DNA of 62,095 nt, from the NCBI RefSeq assembly GCF_016613415.1, contig NZ_JACWCT010000181.1, forward strand, positions 1-62,095. Reading direction: 5' to 3'. The translations under genes were made by a program, and so were the position numbers. This stretch comes from Methylobacterium ajmalii (lineage in GTDB: Bacteria; Pseudomonadota; Alphaproteobacteria; Rhizobiales; Beijerinckiaceae). The notes under the pieces are model-generated. The model did no database searches. It saw only the letters and a list, made by a program, of their open reading frames with translations, and was not told the origin of the DNA. The first letter of the stretch is position 1; each line of letters begins with the position of its first letter. This document shows positions 25,020 through 33,392 of this stretch, piece by piece.

Positions 25020-26393
25020 ATGGTCTCGCCTGCCACGATCACGCCCGACCTGATCGACCGCCTCGGCGGCGAGCGCGTGCCGCGCTACACGAGCTACCCG
25101 ACCGCGCCGCACTTCACCGCTGCGGTCGGCCCCGCCGCGACCGGCCGATGGCTCGGGGAGGTGGAGGCGGGCGAGGCGGTCTCGGCCTATCTCCACGTCC
25201 CGTTCTGCGCCGAGCTCTGCCTCTATTGCGGCTGCCACACCAGGGTCGTGCGCCGCTACGCGCCGGTGGAGGCCTACGTCGCCGCGCTCGTCCGGGAGAT
25301 CGATCTCGTCGCGGAGCGCGTCGCCGGCCGGCCGGTCCTGCGCCACCTGCACTGGGGCGGGGGCACCCCGACGATGCTGCGCGGCTCGGACATGCGCCGG
25401 CTGATGGCGCGCCTGCGCGAGGTCTTCACGGTCGCGCCCGACATCGAGATCGCGGTCGAGATCGACCCGCGCACGCTGACCCCGGCCGACGTCGAGACCC
25501 TGGCGGCGATCGGCGTCACCCGGGCGAGCCTCGGGGTGCAGAGCCTCGACCCGCAGGTCCAGCGGGCGATCCGCCGCGAGCAATCGGTGGCGGAGACCGC
25601 CCGGGCCGTCGACTGGCTGCGCTTCTCCGGCATCGAGGCGGTGAACGTCGACCTGATGATCGGGCTGCCGCACCAGAGCGTCGCCAACGTCGTGGCGACG
25701 GTGGACCACGTACTGGCGCTCGGGCCCGACCGGGTCGCGGTGTTCGGCTACGGGCACGTGCCCTGGATGAAGCCGCACCAGCGCGCCCTGCCGGAGACCG
25801 CCCTGCCCGGCCCGCACGAGCGTCACGCCCAGTTCGAGGCGGCGGCCGCGCGCCTCGTGCGCGCCGGCTACGTGCGGATCGGCCTCGACCACTTCGCCGC
25901 GCCCGACGACTCCCTTGCCCGCGCCGCGGCGACCGGGGCCCTGCGCCGGAACTTCCAGGGCTACACCACCGACGGGACCCGCACGCTCCTCGGCTTCGGC
26001 GCCTCGGCGATCTCCAGCCTGCCCGGCGGCTACGCCCAGTCGATCGCCGACATCGCGGCCTACGCCGAGGCCGTCGCCCGCGGGGAGCTGCCGACCGCCC
26101 GCGGCCTCGCGCTGACCCCGGAGGACCGCCTGCGCCGCGACGTGATCGAGCGCCTGATGTGCGATCTCGCCGTCGACCTCGACGAGGTCTGCGGCCGGCA
26201 CGGCGTCAGCGCGGAAGCTGCCTTCGCGCCGGAACTGGCGCGGCTCGACGCCATGGCCCGCCTCGGCGTCGTCGCACGGTCGGGCCACCGCATCGCGGTG
26301 CCGGAGGCGATGCGCGGCCTGCTGCGCTCGGCCAGCGCCGTGTTCGACGCACGGCTCGCCACCGGGCCGGGACGGCACTCGACCAGTCTGTAA
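25020..26393 (+). CDS. hemN: Oxygen-independent coproporphyrinogen III oxidase
   Basis: 457 residues, typical HemN length. After RYTSYPTAPHF comes the radical-SAM cluster motif C63-x3-C67-x2-C70 with the HemN-specific following Cys at 72 (CAELCLYCGC), then HWGGGTPTML and the SAM-binding EIDPRTLTP and GVQSLDP. It decarboxylates coproporphyrinogen III without oxygen, sustaining heme synthesis in microaerobiosis. The ATG at 25020 with GGAG 11 bases upstream was preferred; an in-frame start at 24912 would lie within about 25 bases of the FixK box, probably before transcription begins. Confidence 0.95.
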   Translation: MVSPATITPDLIDRLGGERVPRYTSYPTAPHFTAAVGPAATGRWLGEVEAGEAVSAYLHVPFCAELCLYCGCHTRVVRRYAPVEAYVAALVREIDLVAERVAGRPVLRHLHWGGGTPTMLRGSDMRRLMARLREVFTVAPDIEIAVEIDPRTLTPADVETLAAIGVTRASLGVQSLDPQVQRAIRREQSVAETARAVDWLRFSGIEAVNVDLMIGLPHQSVANVVATVDHVLALGPDRVAVFGYGHVPWMKPHQRALPETALPGPHERHAQFEAAAARLVRAGYVRIGLDHFAAPDDSLARAAATGALRRNFQGYTTDGTRTLLGFGASAISSLPGGYAQSIADIAAYAEAVARGELPTARGLALTPEDRLRRDVIERLMCDLAVDLDEVCGRHGVSAEAAFAPELARLDAMARLGVVARSGHRIAVPEAMRGLLRSASAVFDARLATGPGRHSTSL

Positions 26394-26413
26394 GGGCCTG
26401 TTCGACTCGAGCG

Positions 26414-26472
26414 GAAGATCTTGTCCTCCTCTCGACCTCATCCCGAGGTCGTGTGCCGGAGGCAAGATCTTC
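26414..26472. repeat. REP-like nested palindrome
   Basis: Outer arms GAAGATCTTG (26414-26423) and CAAGATCTTC (26463-26472) are perfectly complementary, enclosing an inner hairpin GACCTC-ATCCC-GAGGTC (26434-26450). The inner core CCTCATCCCGAGGT recurs in variant form at 33324-33337 and 50464-50477. It lies in the 222-base gap between convergent hemN and the aldehyde dehydrogenase gene and may also stop transcription. Confidence 0.7.
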
Positions 26473-26615
26473 TGTTAATCCGTTGCGTGTGCCGGGCTGG
26501 CTCTCGAAACCGAGTTCGCCCGCCACCCCGGATCGCGACTTTTCATTTCGTCCGGCGGGAATCCCTACGGGCACCATCGCGGGAGAGGCCGGCCGGGCCG
26601 GCCCCTCCCCGTCGG

Positions 26616-28049
26616 TCAGAAGCCGGCCTGCGTGACGAACTTGGTGTTGAGGTAGGCCTCGATCGCCTCCGAGCCGCCCTCGCTGCCGTAGCCCGAATCC
26701 TTGACGCCGCCGAAGGGCGTTTCCGGCAGGGCGATGCCGTGGTGGTTGATCGACATCATGCCGCTCTCGACCCGGGTGGCGAGCTTGGTCGCGGTCTCGG
26801 CCGAGCGGGTATAGGCGTAGGCGGCGAGGCCATAGGGAAGACGGTTGGCCTCCGTGAAGGCCTCCTCGTCGTCCGAGAAGCGCTGGATCGCGGCGATCGG
26901 CCCGAAGGGCTCCTCGTTCATGATCCGGGCGTCGAGCGGCACGTCGGTGAAGACCGTGGGCTCGAAGAAGTTGCCCTGGTTGCCGATGCGCTTGCCGCCG
27001 GTGCGCAAGGTGGCGCCCTTCTGCTCGGCATCGGCCACGAAGGCCTCCATCGCCTCGATGCGGCGGCCATGGGCGAGCGGGCCCATCTTGACGCCGTCCA
27101 CCAGGCCGTTGCCGACCTTGAGGCCCTGGGACAGGCCGACGAAGCCGTCGACGAAGGCGTCGAACACCGAATCGTGGACGAGGAAGCGGGTCGGCGCGAC
27201 GCAGACCTGGCCGGCATTGCGGAACTTGTTGGCGCCCAGCACCTGCACGGCCTTCTGCACGTCGGCGTCGCGGAAGACGATCGCCGGGGCGTGGCCGCCG
27301 AGCTCCATCGTGGCGCGCTTCATGTGCTGGCCGGCGAGCGCGGCGAGCTCCTTGCCGATCGCGGTCGAGCCCGTGAAGGTGATCTTGCGGATCACCGGGT
27401 GCGGGATGAGGTAGGACGAGATCGTCGCCGGATCGCCGAAGACGAGGCCGAGCACGTCGCCCGGCACGCCGGCGTCGAGCAGGGCCTGGATCAGCGCGGT
27501 GCAGCTCGCCGGCGTGTCCTCGGGGCCCTTGAGGATCACCGAGCAGCCGGTGCAGAGCGCCGCCGAGACCTTGCGCACCGCCTGGTTGATCGGGAAGTTC
27601 CACGGCGTGAAGGCGGCGACGGGGCCGACCGGCTCGCGGATCACGAGCTGCATCACGCCCTCGGCGCGGGGCGGGATCACCCGGCCGTAGGCGCGCCGGC
27701 CCTCTTCCGCGAACCAGTCCATGGTGTCGGCGCCGCCGAGCACCTCCATCTTGGCCTCCGCCACCGGCTTGCCCTGCTCGAGGGTCATGATCCGGGCGAT
27801 CTCGTCGGCGCGTTCGCGCATCAGGTTGGCGGCCTTGCGCAGCACCTTGCTGCGCTCGAAGGCCGAGACCTTGCGCCAGGCCTGGAAGCCGCGCTCGGCC
27901 GCCGCGAGGGCCTGGTCGAGGTCGTCCCGGGTCGCGACGGCGAGCTGGCTCAGGGTCTCGCCGGTCGCCGGGTTGAGGATCGGCAGCGTCTGGCCGCCGC
28001 TGCCGGCGCGCCACTCGCCGGCGATGTGGAGCTTCACGTCTGGGAACAT
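26616..28049 (-). CDS. gabD: NAD(P)-dependent succinate-semialdehyde dehydrogenase family enzyme
   Basis: 477 residues, the usual ALDH length. Catalytic and binding residues are in place: N151 (WNFPI), K174 (ILKGPEDTPAS), E249 (MELGGHAP) and C283 (AGQVCVAP); FEGTGST-like coenzyme motif is FTGSTAIGKEL. Closest resemblance is to the SSADH/GabD class, which oxidises succinate semialdehyde to succinate in GABA breakdown; alpha-ketoglutaric semialdehyde dehydrogenases look much alike and cannot be excluded. No gabT is adjacent. Start at ATG 28049. Confidence 0.85.
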   Translation of the reverse strand: MFPDVKLHIAGEWRAGSGGQTLPILNPATGETLSQLAVATRDDLDQALAAAERGFQAWRKVSAFERSKVLRKAANLMRERADEIARIMTLEQGKPVAEAKMEVLGGADTMDWFAEEGRRAYGRVIPPRAEGVMQLVIREPVGPVAAFTPWNFPINQAVRKVSAALCTGCSVILKGPEDTPASCTALIQALLDAGVPGDVLGLVFGDPATISSYLIPHPVIRKITFTGSTAIGKELAALAGQHMKRATMELGGHAPAIVFRDADVQKAVQVLGANKFRNAGQVCVAPTRFLVHDSVFDAFVDGFVGLSQGLKVGNGLVDGVKMGPLAHGRRIEAMEAFVADAEQKGATLRTGGKRIGNQGNFFEPTVFTDVPLDARIMNEEPFGPIAAIQRFSDDEEAFTEANRLPYGLAAYAYTRSAETATKLATRVESGMMSINHHGIALPETPFGGVKDSGYGSEGGSEAIEAYLNTKFVTQAGF

Positions 28050-28206
28050 CGGGCCTCGTCCTCGTACCGGAGGGGATCGTCCCGAACTTAAGGCAGCGCT
28101 CCCAAAACAGACAGGCGGCGCGGCGCAAGGCCCCGTGCCGGGATCCGCCTTGTCGCCCGCGCCGGTACCTGACAGACTTCCCGTCTTGCGATCGAAGGCC
28201 GGCCGG

Positions 28207-28563
28207 TCAGCGCGCGCCGACGGCGCGGGCGATGTCCTCGAAGCGCTTGTGGGTCTCGTCGATCTGGCCGGAGACGCTCCGGCGGAGACAGGCCGCGTCG
28301 CCCACGCCCTGGACGACGAAGCCGGCCCCGGCCCGGCCGCGGCAGTCGAGGTAGTGCGGCAGCACGAAGACGACGACCAGCACCAGGGCGGGAACCGCGA
28401 GCGTCAGCGCGAGCCTGACCGGCCAGGGCAAGCGGGCGCGCCCCCGCCCGCCCCGAGCCGTCGAGACGACGATGCGGATGTCGACCGGGTCCCGGCCGGA
28501 CCCGCGGTCGATCCGCTCGATGCGATCGCGCGGGGCCTTGCCGCCCCGGTTCGTGCCCGGCAT
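28207..28563 (-). CDS. Small single-pass membrane protein, unknown function
   Basis: 118 residues. The first 45 residues are basic and presumably cytoplasmic; one membrane helix follows (LALTLAVPALVLVVVFVLPHYL, about residues 50-71), then a periplasmic-side tail with two cysteines (DCRG and AACLRR) and the acidic/basic end QIDETHKRFEDIARAVGAR. GGGAGA precedes the ATG at 28563. Not recognised. Codon use matches neighbours, supporting a real gene. Confidence 0.6.
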   Translation of the reverse strand: MPGTNRGGKAPRDRIERIDRGSGRDPVDIRIVVSTARGGRGRARLPWPVRLALTLAVPALVLVVVFVLPHYLDCRGRAGAGFVVQGVGDAACLRRSVSGQIDETHKRFEDIARAVGAR

Positions 28564-28654
28564 CCCGGTCTCCCGGCCGCGCGGGGCCGTTGCGTGAGGG
28601 GCGGATTCTGGTCCCGTGCGCCGGAAGCGTGCGGCTTTCGCGGCACGCTTCGGT

Positions 28655-29257
28655 TCACAGCATGACGTGCAGGCCGAAGGTCTCGGGCCGGAACGGCAGC
28701 CGGAAGGTGACGGCGAACCCGTTCTCGAGGTGGCGCACCACGGTGGCGCGGCGCTTGCCGATGGTGACCGCCTCGCCCACGGCCGGCCGGTCGGGGACCG
28801 AGATCGCCGCGCCGGTCATCGACAGATCGATGATCGTCCCGGGCTGGACCCGGCCGTCGGCGCCGCGCACCTCGACGGTGCGGACGGTCGGCACGATGCG
28901 CGGGTCGCTGCGCTGGTCGCTCCGTCCGCTCGTCAGGCCGGCGAGCCAGTCCAGGCGGGCGGCGAAGCGGGCCCGTCGCTCCGGCCCGACATCGACCGCG
29001 AGGGTGAAGCCGTCCGGGTTGATCGCCCGGATGGCACCGGCCACCGGGCCGACGTCGTCGAGGTAGAGCGTGACCGGATCGCCCAGGAGGCCGCTTTCCG
29101 GCGCCAGCACCTCGATGGCCGCGAGGGACAGGCTGCGGGTCTCGCAGGCATGCTCCGCCCCGCCCGGCAGGAGGTAGCGGCCGCCGACCCGGATCTGGAT
29201 CGGCCGGGCACCCGGTTCCGGTTCAAGCTGGCTCTGCAACTTCAAGGCGTCCGCCAC
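28655..29257 (-). CDS. PilZ-domain protein, probable tandem PilZ
   Basis: 200 residues from a GTG at 29257. The C-terminal half holds a complete PilZ c-di-GMP signature: R116-x3-R120 (RSDPR) and D144-x-S146-x2-G149 (DLSMTGAAI). The N-terminal half repeats the layout in weaker form (RVGGR at 23-27, then SLSLAAIEV), suggesting a degenerate first PilZ domain. Such proteins bind cyclic di-GMP and act on motility or exopolysaccharide; the GGDEF-EAL gene at 51.7 kb is one possible source of the signal. The start lacks an obvious Shine-Dalgarno. Confidence 0.82.
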   Translation of the reverse strand: MADALKLQSQLEPEPGARPIQIRVGGRYLLPGGAEHACETRSLSLAAIEVLAPESGLLGDPVTLYLDDVGPVAGAIRAINPDGFTLAVDVGPERRARFAARLDWLAGLTSGRSDQRSDPRIVPTVRTVEVRGADGRVQPGTIIDLSMTGAAISVPDRPAVGEAVTIGKRRATVVRHLENGFAVTFRLPFRPETFGLHVML

Positions 29258-29415
29258 GATCGTTCAAGTGAGCGGTAGTTGTGTCGCCCGAGGGTCGTTC
29301 GACCGCAAGGGCGTACGCTGCCGCTGGCCCACCTTCTCCGATGAGGCTTAATGCCCGGTGCACGCGACACGAACGGACACGGTTCGGCGCCCGGTTCGCG
29401 GGTGCCGGAGAGATT

Positions 29416-30924
29416 TTATTCCGCCGCGAACAGGCCGGCGGGCTCCTGCGTCGATCCCTTCGGGTCGCCCGGGGCGGTCTCGCAGCCCAGCGCCGGCAGC
29501 GCGACGACGCGGTTGCCGCGGAAATCGGTGCGGCACACCGCGGCGCCGCGGCTCTCGACATAGGCGAGGAGCCGCCGCGCCCGGCCGGGCGAGCGCGAGC
29601 CGATGGCGCGGGCCAGCGCGTCGTCGGACGGGCACGGGGCGCCGGCCCGGGCGGCGCGGGCGAGCAGCAGGAAGAGGCCCTGGACCTCCTCGGGCAGGCC
29701 GGCGCAGGCTGCCATCACGGCCTCCGCCTCGTCGCCCTCGGCGGCCTCGCCGTCGACCCCGGCCCGCGCGATGGCGAGGCGGCGGCGGAAGCGGCCGAGA
29801 TCGAGGGGCTCGCCTGGCAGCCGGCGCATGCGGCAGCGGACGAGGAAGTCCTGGTAGAGCACCGCGATCGGGTGATGGGACCCGTCCGGGTCGGCGGCGA
29901 TCTCGCGCAGGATCTCGGCGAGCGCGGCGTCCCGCTCGGCTTCGCTCATGCTCGGCGGCGCCTCGACGGGCTCGGGCGGCCGGTACTGGGCGAGCTGCTG
30001 AAGGAGGTCGGTCGGCGTCGCCCGCGGCGCGGGGGCCGGGCGCGGCGCAGGCATCCACGTCACCTCGTCCTCGGCGGGCGTCAGGATCAGGTCGCGCAGG
30101 GAATCGCCGGCGGCCGGGCTCGGCAGCGGCACGAGCTTGGGGCTCGACGAGCGGGCCGAGGTCGCGACCGGCCCGATGGCGATCGGCAGCGGGCGCTTCG
30201 AGAGGGCGGGCCCCAGCGCGATGAAGTGGCCGCGCTCCAGGTCGCGAAAGCTCTCGGCCTGGCGCCGCTCCAGGCCCAGAAGGTCGGCGGCCCGCGCCAT
30301 GTCGATGTCGAGGAAGGTGCGGCCCATCAGGAAGTTCGACGCTTCCGCCGCCACGTTCTTGGCGAGCTTGGCGAGGCGCTGGGTCGCGATGATGCCGGCG
30401 AGCCCGCGCTTGCGGCCGCGGCACATCAGGTTGGTCATCGCCCCGAGCGAGGCCTTGCGGGCCTCGTCCGAGACCTCGCCGGCGGCGGCAGGCGCGAAGA
30501 GCTGCGCCTCGTCCACCACCACGAGCACCGGGTACCAGTGGTCGCGCTCGGCCTCGAACAACCCGCCCAGGAAGGCGGCGGCCGCGCGCATCTGCGCCTC
30601 GACGTCGAGGTTCTCGAGCGTCAGCACCACCGAGACCCGGTGCGCCCGCACCCGCGCGGCGATGCGCTGGAGGTCGGCCTCGCCGTGGTCCCCCTCGACG
30701 ACGACGTGGCCGTGGGCGTCCGCCAGGGTGACGAAGTCGCCCTCGGGATCGATCACCACCTGCTGGACGTGCGGCGCGCTCTGCTCGAGCAGCCGGCGCA
30801 GCAGGTGCGACTTGCCCGAGCCGGAGTTGCCCTGGACGAGCAGGCGCGTCGCCAGCAGTTCCTCCAGGTCGAGGGCGGCCGGCCGGCCGCCGCTCGCCAC
30901 CCCCATCTCGACGCTGATCGTCAT
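29416..30924 (-). CDS. HerA/FtsK-superfamily ATPase (DUF87-type), unknown role
   Basis: 502 residues from ATG 30924, with AGGGAG just upstream. Walker A is GNSGSGKS at 32-39, Walker B LVVVDEAQLF near 130, then MCRGRKRGLAGIIATQRLAKLAKNV with the sensor-like ATQR that is typical of HerA-like ATPases. From about 310 a Pro/Ala-rich linker leads to a helical C-terminal region unlike canonical HerA. HerA pumps DNA with NurA nuclease in archaea; no nurA, sir2 or other partner is adjacent here, so a defence role is not supported by context. The gene stands alone between PilZ and GST genes. Confidence 0.8.
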   Translation of the reverse strand: MTISVEMGVASGGRPAALDLEELLATRLLVQGNSGSGKSHLLRRLLEQSAPHVQQVVIDPEGDFVTLADAHGHVVVEGDHGEADLQRIAARVRAHRVSVVLTLENLDVEAQMRAAAAFLGGLFEAERDHWYPVLVVVDEAQLFAPAAAGEVSDEARKASLGAMTNLMCRGRKRGLAGIIATQRLAKLAKNVAAEASNFLMGRTFLDIDMARAADLLGLERRQAESFRDLERGHFIALGPALSKRPLPIAIGPVATSARSSSPKLVPLPSPAAGDSLRDLILTPAEDEVTWMPAPRPAPAPRATPTDLLQQLAQYRPPEPVEAPPSMSEAERDAALAEILREIAADPDGSHHPIAVLYQDFLVRCRMRRLPGEPLDLGRFRRRLAIARAGVDGEAAEGDEAEAVMAACAGLPEEVQGLFLLLARAARAGAPCPSDDALARAIGSRSPGRARRLLAYVESRGAAVCRTDFRGNRVVALPALGCETAPGDPKGSTQEPAGLFAAE

Positions 30925-31044
30925 CTCGGCTCCCTGCAACGGCCACGACTCGTAACACGGCCGGGACCGCCCCGATCCGCGCCGGGCCGCGGGGTCCACA
31001 GGGAGTTGGCGGAAGGCCTTTCGGTGAGCCCTCGCGGGCGGGCG

Positions 31045-31734
31045 TCAGCCCGAGGCGAGCGCCCGCGACCCCTCGCCCAGGCGCTCGATCATCCGGCGGC
31101 GCCACGCCTCCACCGGATCGTCGGGCTCGAGCAGGTCGGGCCCGCCGACGCCGCGGGCCCACAGGAAGGCCCCCATCACCGCGTGGTCGGCGTAGAGCGG
31201 GGCGTCGCCGCCGAGGAAGGGCTGGGCGCGCAGCACGGCGCGGACCGGCGCGAGGGTCTTTCGCAGGACGGCGAGCTGGGCCTCGGGATCGGGACAGACC
31301 GCCTCGAGCGGCTTGCCGAAGCGGGCCTCGCGGCTCCTGCGGAAATAGGCCCGGTCGTCGTCGTCGAGGTGGCGGTGGATGGGCAGGAGGAGGAGCGGCA
31401 CCAGGGCGAGGTGCAGCACCTGGTCGGTCCAGGCGACGTGGAAGCGGGTCAGCGCCTGCCCCGCCGCGCCGCCGAACAGCGAGGGACGATCCGGGTAGGC
31501 CGCATCGAGGTGGGCGGCGATGACCGAGGATTCGGCGATCGGACGCCCGTCCTCGATCAGCACCGGCACCTTGTCCGAGCCCGAGAAGGCCAGCGCCTCG
31601 GTCTCGGTGAAGCGCCACGGCCGGCCCTCGAAGGCGAGGCCCTTGTGCTCCAGGGCGAGGCGGATGCGCCAGCAGAACGGGCTGAAGCGCCGGTCCGGGT
31701 CGGCGGCGGCGAGTTCGTAGAGCACGCGGGACAC
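31045..31734 (-). CDS. Glutathione S-transferase family protein
   Basis: 229 residues from a GTG at 31734, with GGAGGA seven bases upstream. The N-terminal thioredoxin-like domain has SPFCWRIRLALEHKGL in the active-site loop and KVPVLIEDGRPIAESSVIAAHLD with the cis-Pro (VPV) and ES pair that holds glutathione; the C-terminal helical domain ends with a conserved YADHAVMGAFLWARG. Substrate unknown. Diverges from the sulfonate-binding gene across a structured 486-base gap. Confidence 0.86.
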   Translation of the reverse strand: MSRVLYELAAADPDRRFSPFCWRIRLALEHKGLAFEGRPWRFTETEALAFSGSDKVPVLIEDGRPIAESSVIAAHLDAAYPDRPSLFGGAAGQALTRFHVAWTDQVLHLALVPLLLLPIHRHLDDDDRAYFRRSREARFGKPLEAVCPDPEAQLAVLRKTLAPVRAVLRAQPFLGGDAPLYADHAVMGAFLWARGVGGPDLLEPDDPVEAWRRRMIERLGEGSRALASG

Positions 31735-32220
31735 GAGGCGTTCCTCCGGCGGCGCCCCGGTGAGCCGGGCGCCTTGGCCGGGCGGATCATGGCGGCGGGC
31801 GGCCCGGGCGGCAACGCGGGAACGCCCCCTGGGGATGGACCGGACGACGCAACCCGTCACGGCGGGCGCGATCCCGCCTCGCGAGAGGCAGGGTCGTCCA
31901 GGACGGGATGTGGCGCGCCTCCCCTCCCCCCGTGCGGGAGAGGAGATCCCGCGCTCGATTTTTCAGAGTGTTTTCACCCGGCCGCTCTCGCGGGAGAGCG
32001 AGCCGGTCCGCGACGATCCGCCGAACCGGGCACCCTCGCGGGTTCGGAAAACGAAATTTCCGCGATGCCCGCCGCGAGAGAAATCCTGTCCCGGCTCGCC
32101 GCCGAGTTTGGATTTCCCGTTCATTGACGGCCGAACCGGGGGATGAGAGCTTTCGACATCATCCGACGAGCCGGCAACGACTGCTGTACGCCTCGGATGA
32201 TCTCTGCGGGAGTTTGTTCG
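31735..32220. other. Structured divergent intergenic region
   Basis: 486 bases without a supported gene, between divergent GST and sulfonate-binding genes. It contains several inverted repeats: CGCTCTC (31983-31989) with GAGAGCG (31994-32000); CCGAACC (32021-32027) with GGTTCGG (32041-32047); CGGAAA (32045-32050) with TTTCCG (32057-32062). It also has local AT-rich patches. These could be operators or hairpins of a structured leader; none matches a riboswitch I know. Confidence 0.45.
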
Positions 32221-33180
32221 ATGCATCCGACACGCCGCTCCGTCCTCGCGGGGCTGATGACGGCCGGCGCCCTCGCGGCGGGTCCGGCCCGCGCCGCGCA
32301 GACCGCGCTCAAGGAATTCCGGATCGGCTACCAGAAGATCGGGCTGATCGTCGTCACGCGCCAGCAGCAGCTGATCGAGACGCAGCTCGCCGATCGCGGC
32401 GTCAAGGTGCGCTGGTTCGAGTTCCAGGCCGGCCCGCCGCTCCTCGAGGCGCTCAACGCGGGCAGCATCGATTTCGGCTATACCGGCGACGCGCCGCCGA
32501 TCTTCTCCCAGGCCGCCGGCGGCAACCTGGTCTATACCGCGGCGGCGGCACCCTCCGGCGAGGGCGAGGCGATCCTGGTGAAGGACGCATCGCCGATCCG
32601 CACGGTCGCCGATCTCAAGGGCCGCAAGGTGGCGGTCGGGCGCGGCACCTCCTCGCACAACCTGCTGGTCGCCGCCCTCGAGAAGGCGGGATTGAGCTTC
32701 ACGGACATCACGCCGGTCTACCTCTCGCCGGCCGATGCGGGCTCGGCCTTCACCGGCGACAGCGTCGACGCCTGGGCGATCTGGGATCCGTACTTCGCCG
32801 TCGCGCAGGCGCGCGACAAGACCCGGGTCCTCACCACCTCCGGGCAGACCCTCGACGTGTCCGGCTACTTCCTCGCCAACAAGACCTTCGCGCAGGCCCA
32901 TCCGGCGGTGGTGAGCGCGGCCCTGCGGGCGCTGGAGCAGGGCGCGGCCTGGGCCGAGGCGCATCGCGATCAGGTGGCGCAGGCGCTCGCCGAGGTCACC
33001 GGCATCCCGCTGCCGATCCAGAAGGCCGCCGCCGACCGGACCCAGTTCGCGGTGCGGCCGCTGACCGACCGGATCCTCGACGGCCAGCAGGCCACCGCCG
33101 ACCGCTTCCATCGCCTCGGCCTGATCCCGCGGGCGATCACCGTGCGCGACGCGGTGTGGGTGGCCCCGCAGCCGTCCTGA
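32221..33180 (+). CDS. ssuA: Aliphatic sulfonate/nitrate-type ABC transporter binding protein (SsuA-like)
   Basis: 319 residues. A twin-arginine-like signal TRRSVLAGLMTAGALAAG ends near PARAAQ. The mature part has the SsuA/TauA pattern: FRIGYQKIGLIVVTRQQ, FQAGPPLLEALNAGSIDFGYTGDAPPIFSQAAG and GRGTSSHNLLVAALEKAGL. It captures alkanesulfonates for the SsuBC importer, feeding sulfur to SsuD monooxygenase. GGGAG is eight bases upstream of the ATG at 32221. No permease, ATPase or monooxygenase gene is near, so it is an orphan component. Taurine or other sulfonates are equally possible. Confidence 0.88.
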   Translation: MHPTRRSVLAGLMTAGALAAGPARAAQTALKEFRIGYQKIGLIVVTRQQQLIETQLADRGVKVRWFEFQAGPPLLEALNAGSIDFGYTGDAPPIFSQAAGGNLVYTAAAAPSGEGEAILVKDASPIRTVADLKGRKVAVGRGTSSHNLLVAALEKAGLSFTDITPVYLSPADAGSAFTGDSVDAWAIWDPYFAVAQARDKTRVLTTSGQTLDVSGYFLANKTFAQAHPAVVSAALRALEQGAAWAEAHRDQVAQALAEVTGIPLPIQKAAADRTQFAVRPLTDRILDGQQATADRFHRLGLIPRAITVRDAVWVAPQPS

Positions 33181-33208
33181 CCTGCGCGCGGCGCGACCGC
33201 CCGGAAAT

Positions 33209-33230
33209 CCGGGATCGTCCGCGATCCCGG
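33209..33230 (+). terminator. Terminator-like hairpin after ssuA
   Basis: CCGGGATCG (33209-33217) and CGATCCCGG (33222-33230) form a perfect nine-bp stem with a TCCG loop, 29 bases after the ssuA stop. No T-tract follows, so a Rho-independent role is uncertain. Confidence 0.45.
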
Positions 33231-33251
33231 CCTGACGGGCTTGCCCGACCA

Positions 33252-33337
33252 TGACCTCGAAGGAGGGCTCTGACGACGTCGCGCCTGCCGGAATCCTCCT
33301 TCGAGGTCAGGCGATCGCCCGACACCTCGGGAGGAGG
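33252..33337. repeat. Large intergenic palindrome and adjoining REP-like core
   Basis: TGACCTCGAAGGAGG (33252-33266) is perfectly complementary to CCTCCTTCGAGGTCA (33295-33309), a 15-bp stem with a 28-base loop. Next to it, on the minus strand, 33337-33324 reads CCTCCTCCCGAGGT, a variant of the core seen at 26.4 and 50.5 kb. It lies between convergent ssuA and the TPR lipoprotein gene. Confidence 0.7.
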
Positions 33338-33392
33338 TCGAGATCGGGATGAGAGAGGCGACCCGGGGTCGAACGGTGTCCCGGACGGGCCC

